A DNA stretch of 11,908 bases from Firmicutes bacterium UBA1065 (GCA_002316225.1 DCDC01000117.1:1-11908), one strand, 5' to 3'. Numbered from the stretch's first letter, positions 1 through 8,022 are shown. Translations and numbers: made by a program. Notes: generated by a model from the letters alone, not told the origin.

Positions 1-61
1 GCTTGATATTTTTATTATTATTCTGTGTAACTCGGAAGGAGCAGGCTTAAAGGTACGCTTA

Positions 62-805
62 TTATGACAAGGTAAGCACTGCTTTGAAAATTGTCGCCTT
101 TGTGTTTTCATTGATACCTTCTATGTATACAAAATTATCTTTTATGCCTGACATATCGGTGTAAAGCTGTATGACTTCACCGGGCAGGGCTTCATGCAAA
201 TAATCAATTTGAATTGACCTGGCATTATATTTCTTATGGAGGTCCATGCTGAAGCAGTCCATGATATAATCGATATACCTGGCATTGTTCAAATGCTCGT
301 TAATGTCTATATCGCTGTAGCCCACGGTTTTTTTATAGCTTAAATCCAATTGACCGACAGGTTTAATCTTATTTAATACGGAGCTAACCGGTCTTTCCCT
401 GTCAACCTTTGGAAAGCTTTCTTCCAATATGCTGCTTCTTCTGAGCTTCCTGGTTTCACAGTCTATGACAACCCATTGGCTGAAGGCTTTAATTATTATA
501 TTCCCATCCTTGTCATAGACTAAAAAATTCCTGTTGAAGAGGACCTTGTCAGGTTGTTCCGGCCAGGTTTCAATCGTTATTTCTTCCTTGAAAACGGGAT
601 GCCTTATAATTTCTACCACGGCACGATTTAAAACCCATATGATGCCGTATTTGGTCAGCAAGGCATCTCTCCCCACACCGATATTATAGGCATGTTCCGT
701 TGCCATATCTTGCAAATATACAAAGAGGGAGCTAAGTTTTAGCTGGCTCTTAAAATCAATATCATTAACATGAACCGTATATTTTTTTCTATAAATTGAT
801 TCCAT
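62..805 (-). CDS. Acyl-ACP thioesterase (FatA/FatB-like, double hotdog)
   Basis: Predicted to hydrolyse acyl-ACP and release free fatty acid in the cytoplasm. The 247-residue length and two-hotdog layout fit the bacterial acyl-ACP thioesterase family. The N-terminal hotdog covers roughly residues 5-125 and includes the hydrophobic run GIIWVLNRAVVEI and the segment KVLFNRNFLVYD. The C-terminal hotdog holds the signature DIDINEHLNNARYIDY, whose Asn (about 169) and His (about 171) match the family's catalytic Asn and His. An in-frame ATG lies four codons upstream (to 817), but it has no ribosome site. The ATG ending at 805 has GGAG six bases before it, partly formed by that upstream ATG, so I chose 805. 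The gene follows argH on the same strand after about 200 bp of repeat-rich DNA, and no clear promoter or downstream terminator was seen. Family call is firm; chain-length preference cannot be read. Confidence 0.9.
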   Translation of the reverse strand: MESIYRKKYTVHVNDIDFKSQLKLSSLFVYLQDMATEHAYNIGVGRDALLTKYGIIWVLNRAVVEIIRHPVFKEEITIETWPEQPDKVLFNRNFLVYDKDGNIIIKAFSQWVVIDCETRKLRRSSILEESFPKVDRERPVSSVLNKIKPVGQLDLSYKKTVGYSDIDINEHLNNARYIDYIMDCFSMDLHKKYNARSIQIDYLHEALPGEVIQLYTDMSGIKDNFVYIEGINENTKATIFKAVLTLS

Positions 806-844
806 GATATGCTCCATTTATTTTTGTATAATATCTTTAAATCT

Positions 845-875
845 TATGAGATCCTTCGCTACGCTCAGGATGACA
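845..875. repeat. Dispersed 31 bp intergenic repeat, copy 1
   Basis: It has the core GAGATCCTTCGCT..GCTCAGGAT and differs from the copy at 896-926 at one position (862). On the opposite strand it reads TGTCATCCTGAGCG and so on, the widespread bacterial intergenic repeat that yields spurious CHPERSEGS peptides when translated. The core is partly self-complementary. Function is unknown. Confidence 0.85.
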
Positions 876-895
876 GGGTGATGGGTACATTGTCA

Positions 896-926
896 TATGA
901 GATCCTTCGCTATGCTCAGGATGACA
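896..926. repeat. Dispersed 31 bp intergenic repeat, copy 2
   Basis: Direct repeat of 845-875, identical except for T at 913 where copy 1 has C. The two lie 20 bp apart in the same orientation between argH and the thioesterase gene. Two units are too few, and too short-spaced, for a CRISPR array, and there is no cas gene. Confidence 0.85.
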
Positions 927-954
927 TAATGACGAAGATATTAAAAGGATGACA

Positions 955-1002
955 AGAGGACGGGGTTGTGTCATCAAATGTCCACTGAGAACCGTCCCCT
1001 CT
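955..1002. repeat. REP-like inverted repeat carrying GAACCGTCCCCTC
   Basis: Imperfect inverted repeat. The left arm (955-967, AGAGGACGGGGTT) pairs with the right arm (990-1002, AACCGTCCCCTCT) through AGAGG/CCTCT and ACGG/CCGT, with a small internal shift. The loop contains TGTCATCAAATGTCCACTGAG. From memory, GGGGACGGTTCT motifs of this kind recur as REP-like palindromes in Firmicutes, often in genomes with Y1 (RAYT) transposases. It begins 3 bp after the argH stop and could act as a 3' hairpin for that transcript. Confidence 0.6.
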
Positions 1003-1005
1003 GGA

Positions 1006-2382
1006 CTATTCTGAGATAAACTTTTTAGCGTTGTTGATTTGCCTCCTGACCTCGTCATAAGATGTTCCCCCGTAACTCTTCCTGTTTTTTATGCAGTTTT
1101 CTATCGAGAACCGGCTTAAATCTTCAAGTTCTACAGGAAAGTCCAGGGCTTCCAGGTCTTTCTTGTTTACATCTTTGAATGTCTTTGAATTAAGTTCGCA
1201 ATACTTAACCAACTTACCGACGATTTCGTGGGCTTCCCTGAAGGGAATGTCATGCTTAACCAGGTATTCTGCTATGTCCGTTGCTTCAATAAAACCTTTT
1301 TGCAAATGGTCCCTTAAAACGTCCTCATTGAATTTAATATTTTCCAGCATCCTTGCAAATACAAATAAACTCCTGTCCAGGGTATGTATGGTGTCAAAGA
1401 GGGATTCCTTGTCTTCCTGATAGTCCTTGTTCAAGGTTAAAAATGTTCCCTTTAAAACCGTCAATAAGGTTACCAGGTTACCTATGGTCCTTCCTGCCTT
1501 TCCTCTTACCAGTTCGGCTATGTCAGGATTTTTCTTCTGGGGCATGATGCTGCTTCCGGTACAAAAGCTGTCATCAATGGTTATAAAATTAAACTCCTGA
1601 GAATTAAAAACAATGATTTCTTCCGCAAAGCCGCTTAAGTGGGTCATGCACAAGGCAGCATTAAACAAGTATTCGGCTATGTTGTCCCTGGAGCCCACTG
1701 TATCCAGGGCATTTTCCGTAGGCACCGAAAAGCCTAAGAGGTCCGTTGTTATAAAGCGGTCTATGGGCAGGGTGGTACCTGCCATGGCACATGCACCCAA
1801 GGGGTTTTTATCCAGTCGTTTCAACAATTCCCTGAACCTTTCAACATTCCTTCTGAATCCTTGAAAATGGGCCATATAGTAAAATCCTGCGGTTATGGGC
1901 TGGGCATGCTGCAAGTGGGTGAAGCCGGGCATTATTACATGAAATTCTTCCTCAGCCTTCTTTACCAGGACCTTTAACAGGTCCATCAGGTGATTGATGG
2001 AATTATTGACCGCATCCTTCAAAAAAAGAGTTTCGTCCAGGGCATTTTGATCATTCCTGCTCCTTGCCGTATGAAGGTATTTGCCTGCCTCTCCGATTTC
2101 CTTCGTAAGCTCTTTTTCAATAATCATCATAATATCTTCATCAAGTATGTTGAATTCAACTTGATTGTTTTCAAGCTTCTTTTCTACAATGGATAAGCCC
2201 CGTAGTATTTCTTGGCACACCTGGTCGCTGATAATCTTTTGTTTTGCAAGCATTTTTACATGGGCCCTGCTGCCCATTATGCTGTGTTTGTACAGTATAT
2301 TGTCAAAGCTTATCGATTCGTTGTAGTCTGCGGTATAGTTTTCCATGGTTTTTGAAAAACGACCGCCCCATAGATTTTTCAT
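1006..2382 (-). CDS. argH: Argininosuccinate lyase
   Basis: Cleaves argininosuccinate to arginine and fumarate, the last step of arginine biosynthesis; cytoplasmic homotetramer of the fumarase/aspartase superfamily. The 458 residues match the usual ArgH length. Visible family marks are the N-terminal LWGGRF, HTARSRNDQ near residue 104, THLQHAQP near 155 (catalytic Thr/His region), and the superfamily signature GSSIMPQKKNP at about 276-286, which carries the catalytic Ser. The frame extends 12 codons upstream to 2418. I chose the ATG ending at 2382 because it starts the canonical MKNLWGGRF and has AAAGGATG seven bases before it. It has its own extended -10 promoter (2439-2447) and lies after the terminator of the transporter/creatininase operon. 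No other arginine-pathway gene is in the window; argG would be needed to supply the substrate. Confidence 0.97.
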   Translation of the reverse strand: MKNLWGGRFSKTMENYTADYNESISFDNILYKHSIMGSRAHVKMLAKQKIISDQVCQEILRGLSIVEKKLENNQVEFNILDEDIMMIIEKELTKEIGEAGKYLHTARSRNDQNALDETLFLKDAVNNSINHLMDLLKVLVKKAEEEFHVIMPGFTHLQHAQPITAGFYYMAHFQGFRRNVERFRELLKRLDKNPLGACAMAGTTLPIDRFITTDLLGFSVPTENALDTVGSRDNIAEYLFNAALCMTHLSGFAEEIIVFNSQEFNFITIDDSFCTGSSIMPQKKNPDIAELVRGKAGRTIGNLVTLLTVLKGTFLTLNKDYQEDKESLFDTIHTLDRSLFVFARMLENIKFNEDVLRDHLQKGFIEATDIAEYLVKHDIPFREAHEIVGKLVKYCELNSKTFKDVNKKDLEALDFPVELEDLSRFSIENCIKNRKSYGGTSYDEVRRQINNAKKFISE

Positions 2383-2438
2383 GTTTACATCCTTTCGGTT
2401 ATAAAGATTTATTATCATGAACTGATTACTTACGGCAT

Positions 2439-2447
2439 ATTATATCA
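2439..2447 (-). promoter_or_regulatory. Extended -10 promoter for argH
   Basis: The minus strand reads TGATATAAT, an extended -10 element (TG-n-TATAAT). No good -35 is seen at 17-18 bp. It would give a leader of about 50 nt before the argH ATG. It lies between the upstream operon's terminator and argH, so argH can be transcribed on its own. Confidence 0.55.
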
Positions 2448-2486
2448 AAAATTATTTAAATAATCTAATAATATCTTCTTCCCTCC

Positions 2487-2523
2487 AAAAAAATCAGGAA
2501 ACCAAAGGACTTCCTGATTTTTT
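2487..2523 (-). terminator. Intrinsic terminator of the T-box operon
   Basis: A perfect 12 bp stem (AAAAATCAGGAA paired with TTCCTGATTTTT) encloses a 10-base loop at 2501-2510. On the minus strand the stem runs into a T-tract, starting right after the stop of the gate-domain membrane protein. The A/T symmetry means it could work in both directions. It separates that operon from argH. Confidence 0.88.
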
Positions 2524-2526
2524 GTA

Positions 2527-3918
2527 TCAGAATGTTACCAGTAAATTTGTTAGCATTGTTACCAATGGAATTGCAAGAATTGTTCTTTCTAGGAAAACAA
2601 TGAACAAGTGTCCCACATTTACCGGAACTCTTGATTTTAAAATAATCAGTCCAACTTCAGTCATGTAGATAATCTGCAGTAATGTTGCTGCTCCCATTAT
2701 AAACCTGGTTCTTTCAATCGGGAAGTTTGCTAACATCAGGGGTGGAATATACATATCGGCAAAACCCACCAAGGCTGTAGGTGCAACTTCCTTAGCTCCT
2801 TCAATTCCAAAAATGTTTATATACCATTCGAACGGAACGGATATTATGTTGAAAATTGGGGTAAATTCAACCAAAACCAGTACCAGGGTACCCCAGGCCA
2901 TAACGATGGGGATCAAGTCCATGAACATGCTGGAATAAACGTGAAGACCCTGCTTTAACAGGTCATTCGAGGATGCCTTTTTAGCCCTCTTCCCGGCTAA
3001 GTTCAATGCCCATTTTATTTTTGAAACCCCTTCCGGAATACTTTCATCTATCTGCTTGCCTGATATTTCATCATAGGTATCAGGTATTTTGGAGAGAGGA
3101 GGTATCCTAGGCATAATCGCAGCCAATATTATACCTGACAAAGTGCAGATTATATAAAAAATAGTAAACTTGTGATCAACACCGATAAGTTTTGCGATTA
3201 CATACGTGAAAGGTAAGGAAACAAAAGAAAAGTTCATTGATATTGTCGCTGCTTCCCTGGCACTATAAAAGCCTTTTTCATACTGGCCGACTGTCAAAAT
3301 TGCAGCTGCATTAGATGTTCCCATCCACGAAGTTATCAAGTCAACAGCAGAACGCCCGGGGACGGTAAAGAGGGGTCGAACTACATTCCTTACCAAAACA
3401 CCGACAAATTCCATGATTCCAAAGTCTGTAAGCAAGGGCATCAAAAAAGCTATACAGAGTATAACAGATACCAAGGTTGCAGATACGCCGAGCATGGACC
3501 CGCCGGTAGCTCCGGATATGATAAATTCAGGTCCTATATTAAAGTAGACCATATATACGATAACTAAACCAATAAACCTGCTTACCAAATACAAAGGTGA
3601 CGGAGAAAACAGCTTCATCATCAATTCATTTTTCTGTATAAATGCAGGTTTGCAAACCATATTGACTATAGTCATTATTGATGAGAAAGTTATGAACACC
3701 AATACTAATAAGTTAGCAAGATCAATGTTTTCAAGCTTTAGAAGCCCTGATACCCAGTCGATGACAATACCGATGGGAATTGTAAATGTAGTTCCGTATG
3801 GAATAGGTACTAAAAAAAGGAACCCCCCGATTACAGAAGCAACAATGAATTTTATTATACTGGCCTTTTCCACAGGTTCCAGTTTCACCGTGGTTACATT
3901 ATTTTCAATATTATTCAT
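2527..3918 (-). CDS. YjiH-family integral membrane protein with gate (nucleoside-recognition) domain
   Basis: A 463-residue polytopic membrane protein that resembles the YjiH family, which carries the Gate (nucleoside recognition) domain. It has roughly ten hydrophobic segments. The first follows a charged cytoplasmic-looking tail (about residues 1-20) and leads into GGFLFLVPIPYGTTFTIPIG. A central stretch with SWMGTSNAAAILTVGQYEKG and SAREAATISMNFSFVSLP fits the Gate domain. The family's substrate is not established; members sit beside amino-acid and peptide metabolism genes and are often presumed transporters. The frame is open to 3966, overlapping the aminotransferase gene. I chose the ATG ending at 3918 because GGGGGA lies seven bases before it, leaving a 13 bp gap. 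It is the last gene of the operon, followed at once by a terminator. Confidence 0.82.
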   Translation of the reverse strand: MNNIENNVTTVKLEPVEKASIIKFIVASVIGGFLFLVPIPYGTTFTIPIGIVIDWVSGLLKLENIDLANLLVLVFITFSSIMTIVNMVCKPAFIQKNELMMKLFSPSPLYLVSRFIGLVIVYMVYFNIGPEFIISGATGGSMLGVSATLVSVILCIAFLMPLLTDFGIMEFVGVLVRNVVRPLFTVPGRSAVDLITSWMGTSNAAAILTVGQYEKGFYSAREAATISMNFSFVSLPFTYVIAKLIGVDHKFTIFYIICTLSGIILAAIMPRIPPLSKIPDTYDEISGKQIDESIPEGVSKIKWALNLAGKRAKKASSNDLLKQGLHVYSSMFMDLIPIVMAWGTLVLVLVEFTPIFNIISVPFEWYINIFGIEGAKEVAPTALVGFADMYIPPLMLANFPIERTRFIMGAATLLQIIYMTEVGLIILKSRVPVNVGHLFIVFLERTILAIPLVTMLTNLLVTF

Positions 3919-3931
3919 TTCTTTTCCCCCT

Positions 3932-5095
3932 TTATTTGAATTGTTCAATTTTTTCAATCCTGTCAAATGCTTCTTTTAGTGTCTCTACATTAACAGTGCA
4001 GGCAATACGAACGTAACCCTCTCCGCATTTTCCGAAGGCATCTCCGGGGAGCACCAGGACATGGGCTTCTCTCAGGATTAAATCTGCCGCCTCCAGGCTT
4101 GACAAACCTGTTTTCTTGATATTCATGAAGAGATAAAAGCTTCCTTTTGGAGGATAAATAACAGAAAGTTTGGGTATCCGATTGATTCTCTCGGCGGCAT
4201 AAAATACTCTATTCCTGTATTCTTCAATCATGGGAGGCTGAATTTCATGGCGGTGCCTTAAGGCATAGATTGCAGCTCTCTGTGAAATGGAGGGCGCCGT
4301 AAAGACCACATTCTCATTAATCTGCTGGATAACCCTGATTATGTAGTCCGGCGCAATTATGTTTCCTACCCTCCACCCGGTCATGGTGAAATTTTTCGAG
4401 AAGGAATTTATTATAATAGTCCTTTCCTTCATGCCCTGAAGGCTGGCAAAGGGTACAAAAGGATTCTGAAAGCTGAAAGATGTGTAAATATCATCTGATA
4501 TCACAAGCAAATCATATTTTTCGGCAATTTGTGCTATTTCTTTCATGACCTCCGGGGTAAGGCAAGAACCAGTCGGATTGTTTGGTGAGTTGATGATTAA
4601 TGCTTTTGTCCTTTCCGTAATCAAGCTTTCCAATCTCTTTACATTAACCTGAAAGTCTTCTTCCTCATATGTGGGCAGTTCAAGAGGAATTCCCCCTGCC
4701 AGTTCCACCTGCTGGGGATAGGGGGTAAAGTATGGTGCCTGCAGTATTACCTCGTCCCCGGCATCAAGAATGGCTTCCAGTGCCAAATACATACCGAGAC
4801 AGCCCGATGCGCAAACAAAGACTTCTTCATCTTTAATGTCCATACCATATTCATCTTTGTAGTATTTCACAATTTCCTGCCTCAGTTCCGGGTCGCCGCG
4901 AAAATCGGTATATTTTGTATGGCCTGCCCTGGCATCAGCATAAGACTTGTCTATGATAAGATCATGTGTAATTAAGTCCGGGTCACCCAAACTTAAATTT
5001 ATGACATCGTCAAAGGATTTGGCGGCAATATCGGACTGACCCATGGCAGTACTTTTATCTTTCCAGTACCTCTTTGCAATGAATTTATGCTTCAC
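3932..5095 (-). CDS. PLP-dependent aminotransferase, class I/II (fold type I)
   Basis: Predicted cytoplasmic pyridoxal-phosphate aminotransferase of the AspC/PatA type, 387 residues, a normal length. Landmarks in order: substrate-side Y/G region GHTKYTDFRGDPELR (about 58-72), the INSPNNPTG asparagine loop (about 168-176), the cofactor-binding SDDIY (about 200-204), the Schiff-base lysine in SFSKNFTMTGWRVG (Lys about 234), and the carboxylate-binding arginine in GYVRIACTV near the C-terminus. The start is GTG (5093-5095), supported by GGAGG seven bases upstream. It lies 67 bp after the creatininase-like gene and 13 bp before the gate-domain gene, all on one strand. The exact amino donor and acceptor cannot be read; aspartate, alanine, aromatic or ornithine-type substrates all remain possible. 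Confidence 0.9.
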   Translation of the reverse strand: MKHKFIAKRYWKDKSTAMGQSDIAAKSFDDVINLSLGDPDLITHDLIIDKSYADARAGHTKYTDFRGDPELRQEIVKYYKDEYGMDIKDEEVFVCASGCLGMYLALEAILDAGDEVILQAPYFTPYPQQVELAGGIPLELPTYEEEDFQVNVKRLESLITERTKALIINSPNNPTGSCLTPEVMKEIAQIAEKYDLLVISDDIYTSFSFQNPFVPFASLQGMKERTIIINSFSKNFTMTGWRVGNIIAPDYIIRVIQQINENVVFTAPSISQRAAIYALRHRHEIQPPMIEEYRNRVFYAAERINRIPKLSVIYPPKGSFYLFMNIKKTGLSSLEAADLILREAHVLVLPGDAFGKCGEGYVRIACTVNVETLKEAFDRIEKIEQFK

Positions 5096-5162
5096 AATTA
5101 TTCCTCCATTTTATAATATTTTTACAGCCGGAGAGCTTGTTACCCAGCTACACTGTTACCCG

Positions 5163-5921
5163 TTAAAACTCTTTTTCAATCAGTTCTGTCAATCCTGAAA
5201 TTACTGCTTCCGTCAGGCGACTCCCAATTTCCATGGTTGCACCGTCAGGATCAGCATAGGAACCGGATGATGGTTGAACTCGTTTATCCCAGGGCAAAAT
5301 GCGATAAGGCAATTTCTCATATTCACACGAATCTACTTTTATATCCCGAACCAATCCTGGGTATAAATATTTCATCAGGGCAGTTTCGGTTAAAGCAGCA
5401 TGTTCCGCTTCCCAACCCGGCCATTTATCCCCAAATATATCATCAATCATTTCATCAGATATAAATTCCCACCAGTTGGCTATTACAATTTTAGGAATGT
5501 CACTGTTTGGTTTTTTTGAATTCTCATGGGTTGAAAGGGCCAGCTCGATTCCTTCCATCAGAAAAGGTATGCTTTCAAGATGTCCGTTTATTAGGATAAT
5601 CTTATTGAAACCTTGTCTCAGGAATTCCGAAATAAGGTCTGACCCTATATTAATAAGTGTGCTCCCGTTCAAATTAATAGTTCCTAAGTAATTACTGTTA
5701 AGCTTTGCATAAGAATATGTTATTGAAGGAGCTATTATTATTTTTTTATCGTTAACTTTATTATACAATTTTTTTGCAAAACTTTCAGCTATAAATGTAT
5801 CCGTACCCATGGGCAAATGGGGTCCATGCTGTTCAACCGAGCCTGTCGGTATAATAATGATAGCATCACGATGATTGGTTAATTCTGTCCAGGTTAATTC
5901 ATCCCATCTAAAAAGAGCCAT
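5163..5921 (-). CDS. Creatininase-family amidohydrolase
   Basis: A 252-residue metal-dependent amidohydrolase of the creatininase family (cyclic amide hydrolases; creatininase itself turns creatinine into creatine). The binuclear metal ligands described for Pseudomonas creatininase (E34, H36, D45, H120, E122) have counterparts with the same spacing: E30 and H32 in GSVEQHGPHLPMGTD, D41, then H114 and E116 in INGHLES. Many relatives carry NGHGGN at the last site; here the Glu is kept, as in true creatininase. A later EHAALTETALMKYLYPGLV (about 173-191) also fits creatininase. The ATG has AGGAGG about nine bases upstream. Its first 14 bp overlap the end of the preceding 169-residue gene, implying translational coupling. 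The substrate could be creatinine, another cyclic guanidino or lactam compound, or a formamide; the sequence alone does not decide. Confidence 0.88.
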   Translation of the reverse strand: MALFRWDELTWTELTNHRDAIIIIPTGSVEQHGPHLPMGTDTFIAESFAKKLYNKVNDKKIIIAPSITYSYAKLNSNYLGTINLNGSTLINIGSDLISEFLRQGFNKIILINGHLESIPFLMEGIELALSTHENSKKPNSDIPKIVIANWWEFISDEMIDDIFGDKWPGWEAEHAALTETALMKYLYPGLVRDIKVDSCEYEKLPYRILPWDKRVQPSSGSYADPDGATMEIGSRLTEAVISGLTELIEKEF

Positions 5922-6417
5922 TGCTTTTTCCCTCCTCTCTTAATGCAGCTATTTTGCCATTACTCTTATCCAAATAAATGATCCTGCCATCCCCGTCCTT
6001 AGATGAAAGTCTGTAAAAGTGTTTAAATATAATACTGCTTTTTTGTATATTAATTGAAGGTCTGGCAAAAATCGACCGTGCTTTAGACAGTACAAAGGGC
6101 AGTAGAGAATCTTTTACTTTTGCCAATCCTTCCTCATCCATTATTGCAATAACCGGTAAAACCTGTTCAGTTTTTACTTCTGCGTGATATGTCTCTATTT
6201 GTTTGCAAATAAAACTTAAATCACCGGTTAATCCATCCACAGCTGCCTTTATATTAATCCTTTTTACTTTAGAAAACAGTAAATGCAAGCAAATCTCAAC
6301 CTCTAACAGCCATATGGGATAGAATATATCCCGGCAGTCATATAGGTCATTATGATTGGCTTCTTCATTTTCTATTGAATTGTATTGTGCATATGATTGT
6401 AAGCATATTATATCCAT
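5908..6417 (-). CDS. Protein of unknown function, coupled to creatininase-like gene
   Basis: I do not recognise this 169-residue protein. It has no signal peptide and no long membrane segment. Two weakly similar units can be seen: an aromatic/hydrophobic strand leading to a turn, FYPIWLLEVEI then VDGLTGDL (about residues 32-67), and FKHFYRLSSKDGDG then YLDKSNGKI (about 131-156). Such 'PxW ... D-G-x-T-G' strand-turn units occur in several beta-rich domains of uncharacterised proteins. Four cysteines are present (5, 28, 43, 71) without a CxxC pattern. The ribosome site is weak (GGCAGTGGTG before ATG), so it may depend on translation of the symporter gene 11 bp upstream. Its end overlaps the creatininase-like start by 14 bp. 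Position suggests a partner or regulator of the symporter or hydrolase, which is inference. Confidence 0.75.
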   Translation of the reverse strand: MDIICLQSYAQYNSIENEEANHNDLYDCRDIFYPIWLLEVEICLHLLFSKVKRINIKAAVDGLTGDLSFICKQIETYHAEVKTEQVLPVIAIMDEEGLAKVKDSLLPFVLSKARSIFARPSINIQKSSIIFKHFYRLSSKDGDGRIIYLDKSNGKIAALREEGKSNGSF

Positions 6418-6428
6418 AACACCACTGC

Positions 6429-8009
6429 CTAAATAGTTGGGATTGGCTCGTCCAAGGTATTTATATTATTTATAAGCTTTTCTGCCCGTATAGCTTCAGC
6501 TTTTAATTTATCCGAAATGTTCGATGCCTTTACAAAAGATTCCGGAAGCGGTCCATAAGAGGTTCCTATATGGAAAAGCTCTTCCATTTCGGGACCGGGT
6601 TTTTGTGTAATTAAGCTTCCGATAACAAATGCCAGTATAGCAACAATTAATCCATTCATAAAAGGACTCATGCCAAACAATTCTACACCGGCAGCGGTAA
6701 GCCATACATATACCGTCAACGACAAAAGAACACAGGCAATGGCACCGGTTTTCGTACTAGCCTTCCAATAAACCGAAAAAATATTTGGAATACCAAAAGC
6801 CAAAGCCATACCTCCAAATACTGTCATAACTATGGTAAAGACTCCTGCAGGAGGATTTATTGCGACAATAAGAGAAAGGATTGCAATAATTGCTGTAATA
6901 ACACGAGCAATTTGGATTCTTTTTTCTTGAGGCGTATTTGGAAGTAAAAACCTGTTTAATATATCATGAGCAATGGTCGAAACCAAAAGCATCAGGAATC
7001 CATCGGCTGTAGACATTATGGATGCAACTGCTGCAGAGACAAGAATACCTGCTCCAACTGGCGAAAGCACTTCAAACCAAAGTAAAACACCTGATGTTTC
7101 AGGGTTGTCCAAACCGGGTCCCAATAAAATCAATCCTGCAGCTCCTACCATGTAATATGCAAAAGAAAAGAGGGCTACGAATATTGCGGTTATAAGCATT
7201 GCTTTCCTTGCCGTATCAGGTTCTTTAAGAGATAAATGGCGTACGGTTACATGAGGCATTCCGAATGACCCCATTATAATAAGTATTACGGGAGAGGCTG
7301 CTGCTATAAGGCCGAAATATGAACCGTCAGGTCCCCATGGTGTAACCAGACCGGGATTTATTAAGGCCAATTGATTATTTAATTCATTAAACCCGCCTAT
7401 TTTAGAAATTGCACTCCAAAATAGAATATGAGTACCGATAAACATTACCACACCCTGCATAAAATCGGTATAAACAGTGGCCAGATAACCTCCCATGATG
7501 GTATAAGCAAGTACCACTATACCGCCTATCAGCATTCCAACCAAATAATCAGTACCAAAGGTAACACTCAGCAGTATTCCTGATGCCTGCCATTGGGCAG
7601 TAAGGTGAAGGCTTACGGTAGCAATAATTATGATGGATGTCAATAATCTTAATCCTGGGCTTTTGAAACGCTTTTCGTAGTATTCGGGCAGGGTAATTGC
7701 TCCCAGGAGTTCTGAAAACTTTCTAAGCCTTCTTCCTAGTAATCCAAAGGATAGTGAGTTTCCGGGAGCGTCACCGGTTGCCCACCACATGGTAGACCAT
7801 CCGCCCGTATAGGCCATACCGGGAGCAGCAGTATATGTATAACCGCTGGCATAAGATGTAATAAGGGCAAAGGATGAAACCCATGCTCCTATGGACCTTC
7901 CTCCAATAATAAAATCATCATATGTCTTGATTCGTTTCATTGAATACATGCCTATAAACAGCATAATTAACAGATAAGATACAAATGGTATTAAAACGCT
8001 AAGTTTCAT
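6429..8009 (-). CDS. Sodium:solute symporter (SSS family)
   Basis: A 526-residue Na+-coupled symporter of the LeuT-like SSS family (PutP, PanF and others), with about 13 hydrophobic segments, the usual number. Family marks include DDFIIGGRSIGAW (about 31-43), the early sodium-site region with SYASGYTYTAAPGMAY (52-67), LPEYYEKRF (107-115), YTDFMQG (180-186), VRHLSLKEPDTARKAM (266-281) and SAAVASIMSTADGFL (325-339). That last motif holds the Ser-Thr pair (333-334) corresponding to the conserved sodium-binding pair of PutP. AAAGGAGG lies about eight bases before the ATG and overlaps the stop of the small upstream gene. Probable role is uptake of the compound that the downstream hydrolase and aminotransferase act on. 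The substrate is not readable; with the T-box upstream, an amino acid or derivative is likely. Confidence 0.93.
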   Translation of the reverse strand: MKLSVLIPFVSYLLIMLFIGMYSMKRIKTYDDFIIGGRSIGAWVSSFALITSYASGYTYTAAPGMAYTGGWSTMWWATGDAPGNSLSFGLLGRRLRKFSELLGAITLPEYYEKRFKSPGLRLLTSIIIIATVSLHLTAQWQASGILLSVTFGTDYLVGMLIGGIVVLAYTIMGGYLATVYTDFMQGVVMFIGTHILFWSAISKIGGFNELNNQLALINPGLVTPWGPDGSYFGLIAAASPVILIIMGSFGMPHVTVRHLSLKEPDTARKAMLITAIFVALFSFAYYMVGAAGLILLGPGLDNPETSGVLLWFEVLSPVGAGILVSAAVASIMSTADGFLMLLVSTIAHDILNRFLLPNTPQEKRIQIARVITAIIAILSLIVAINPPAGVFTIVMTVFGGMALAFGIPNIFSVYWKASTKTGAIACVLLSLTVYVWLTAAGVELFGMSPFMNGLIVAILAFVIGSLITQKPGPEMEELFHIGTSYGPLPESFVKASNISDKLKAEAIRAEKLINNINTLDEPIPTI

Positions 8010-8022
8010 TTTATTGCCTCCT

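Noticed and set aside
1..61. Possible terminator or gene end left of the thioesterase
   Set aside because: No hairpin with T-run and no supported reading frame can be seen in the 61 bp available.
845..926. Two direct repeats as a possible mini-CRISPR
   Set aside because: There are only two units with a 20 bp spacer, the sequence belongs to a known dispersed intergenic repeat type, other copies lie far away, and no cas genes are present.
837..1058. 73-residue minus-strand ORF containing CHPEHSEGSH and CHPERSEGSH
   Set aside because: It is the conceptual translation of the two dispersed repeats and the REP-like element, overlaps the end of argH, and has no ribosome site of note.
6508..6705. 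65-residue minus-strand ORF inside the symporter gene
   Set aside because: Alternative frame within the symporter coding region; arginine/cysteine-rich composition typical of an out-of-frame translation.
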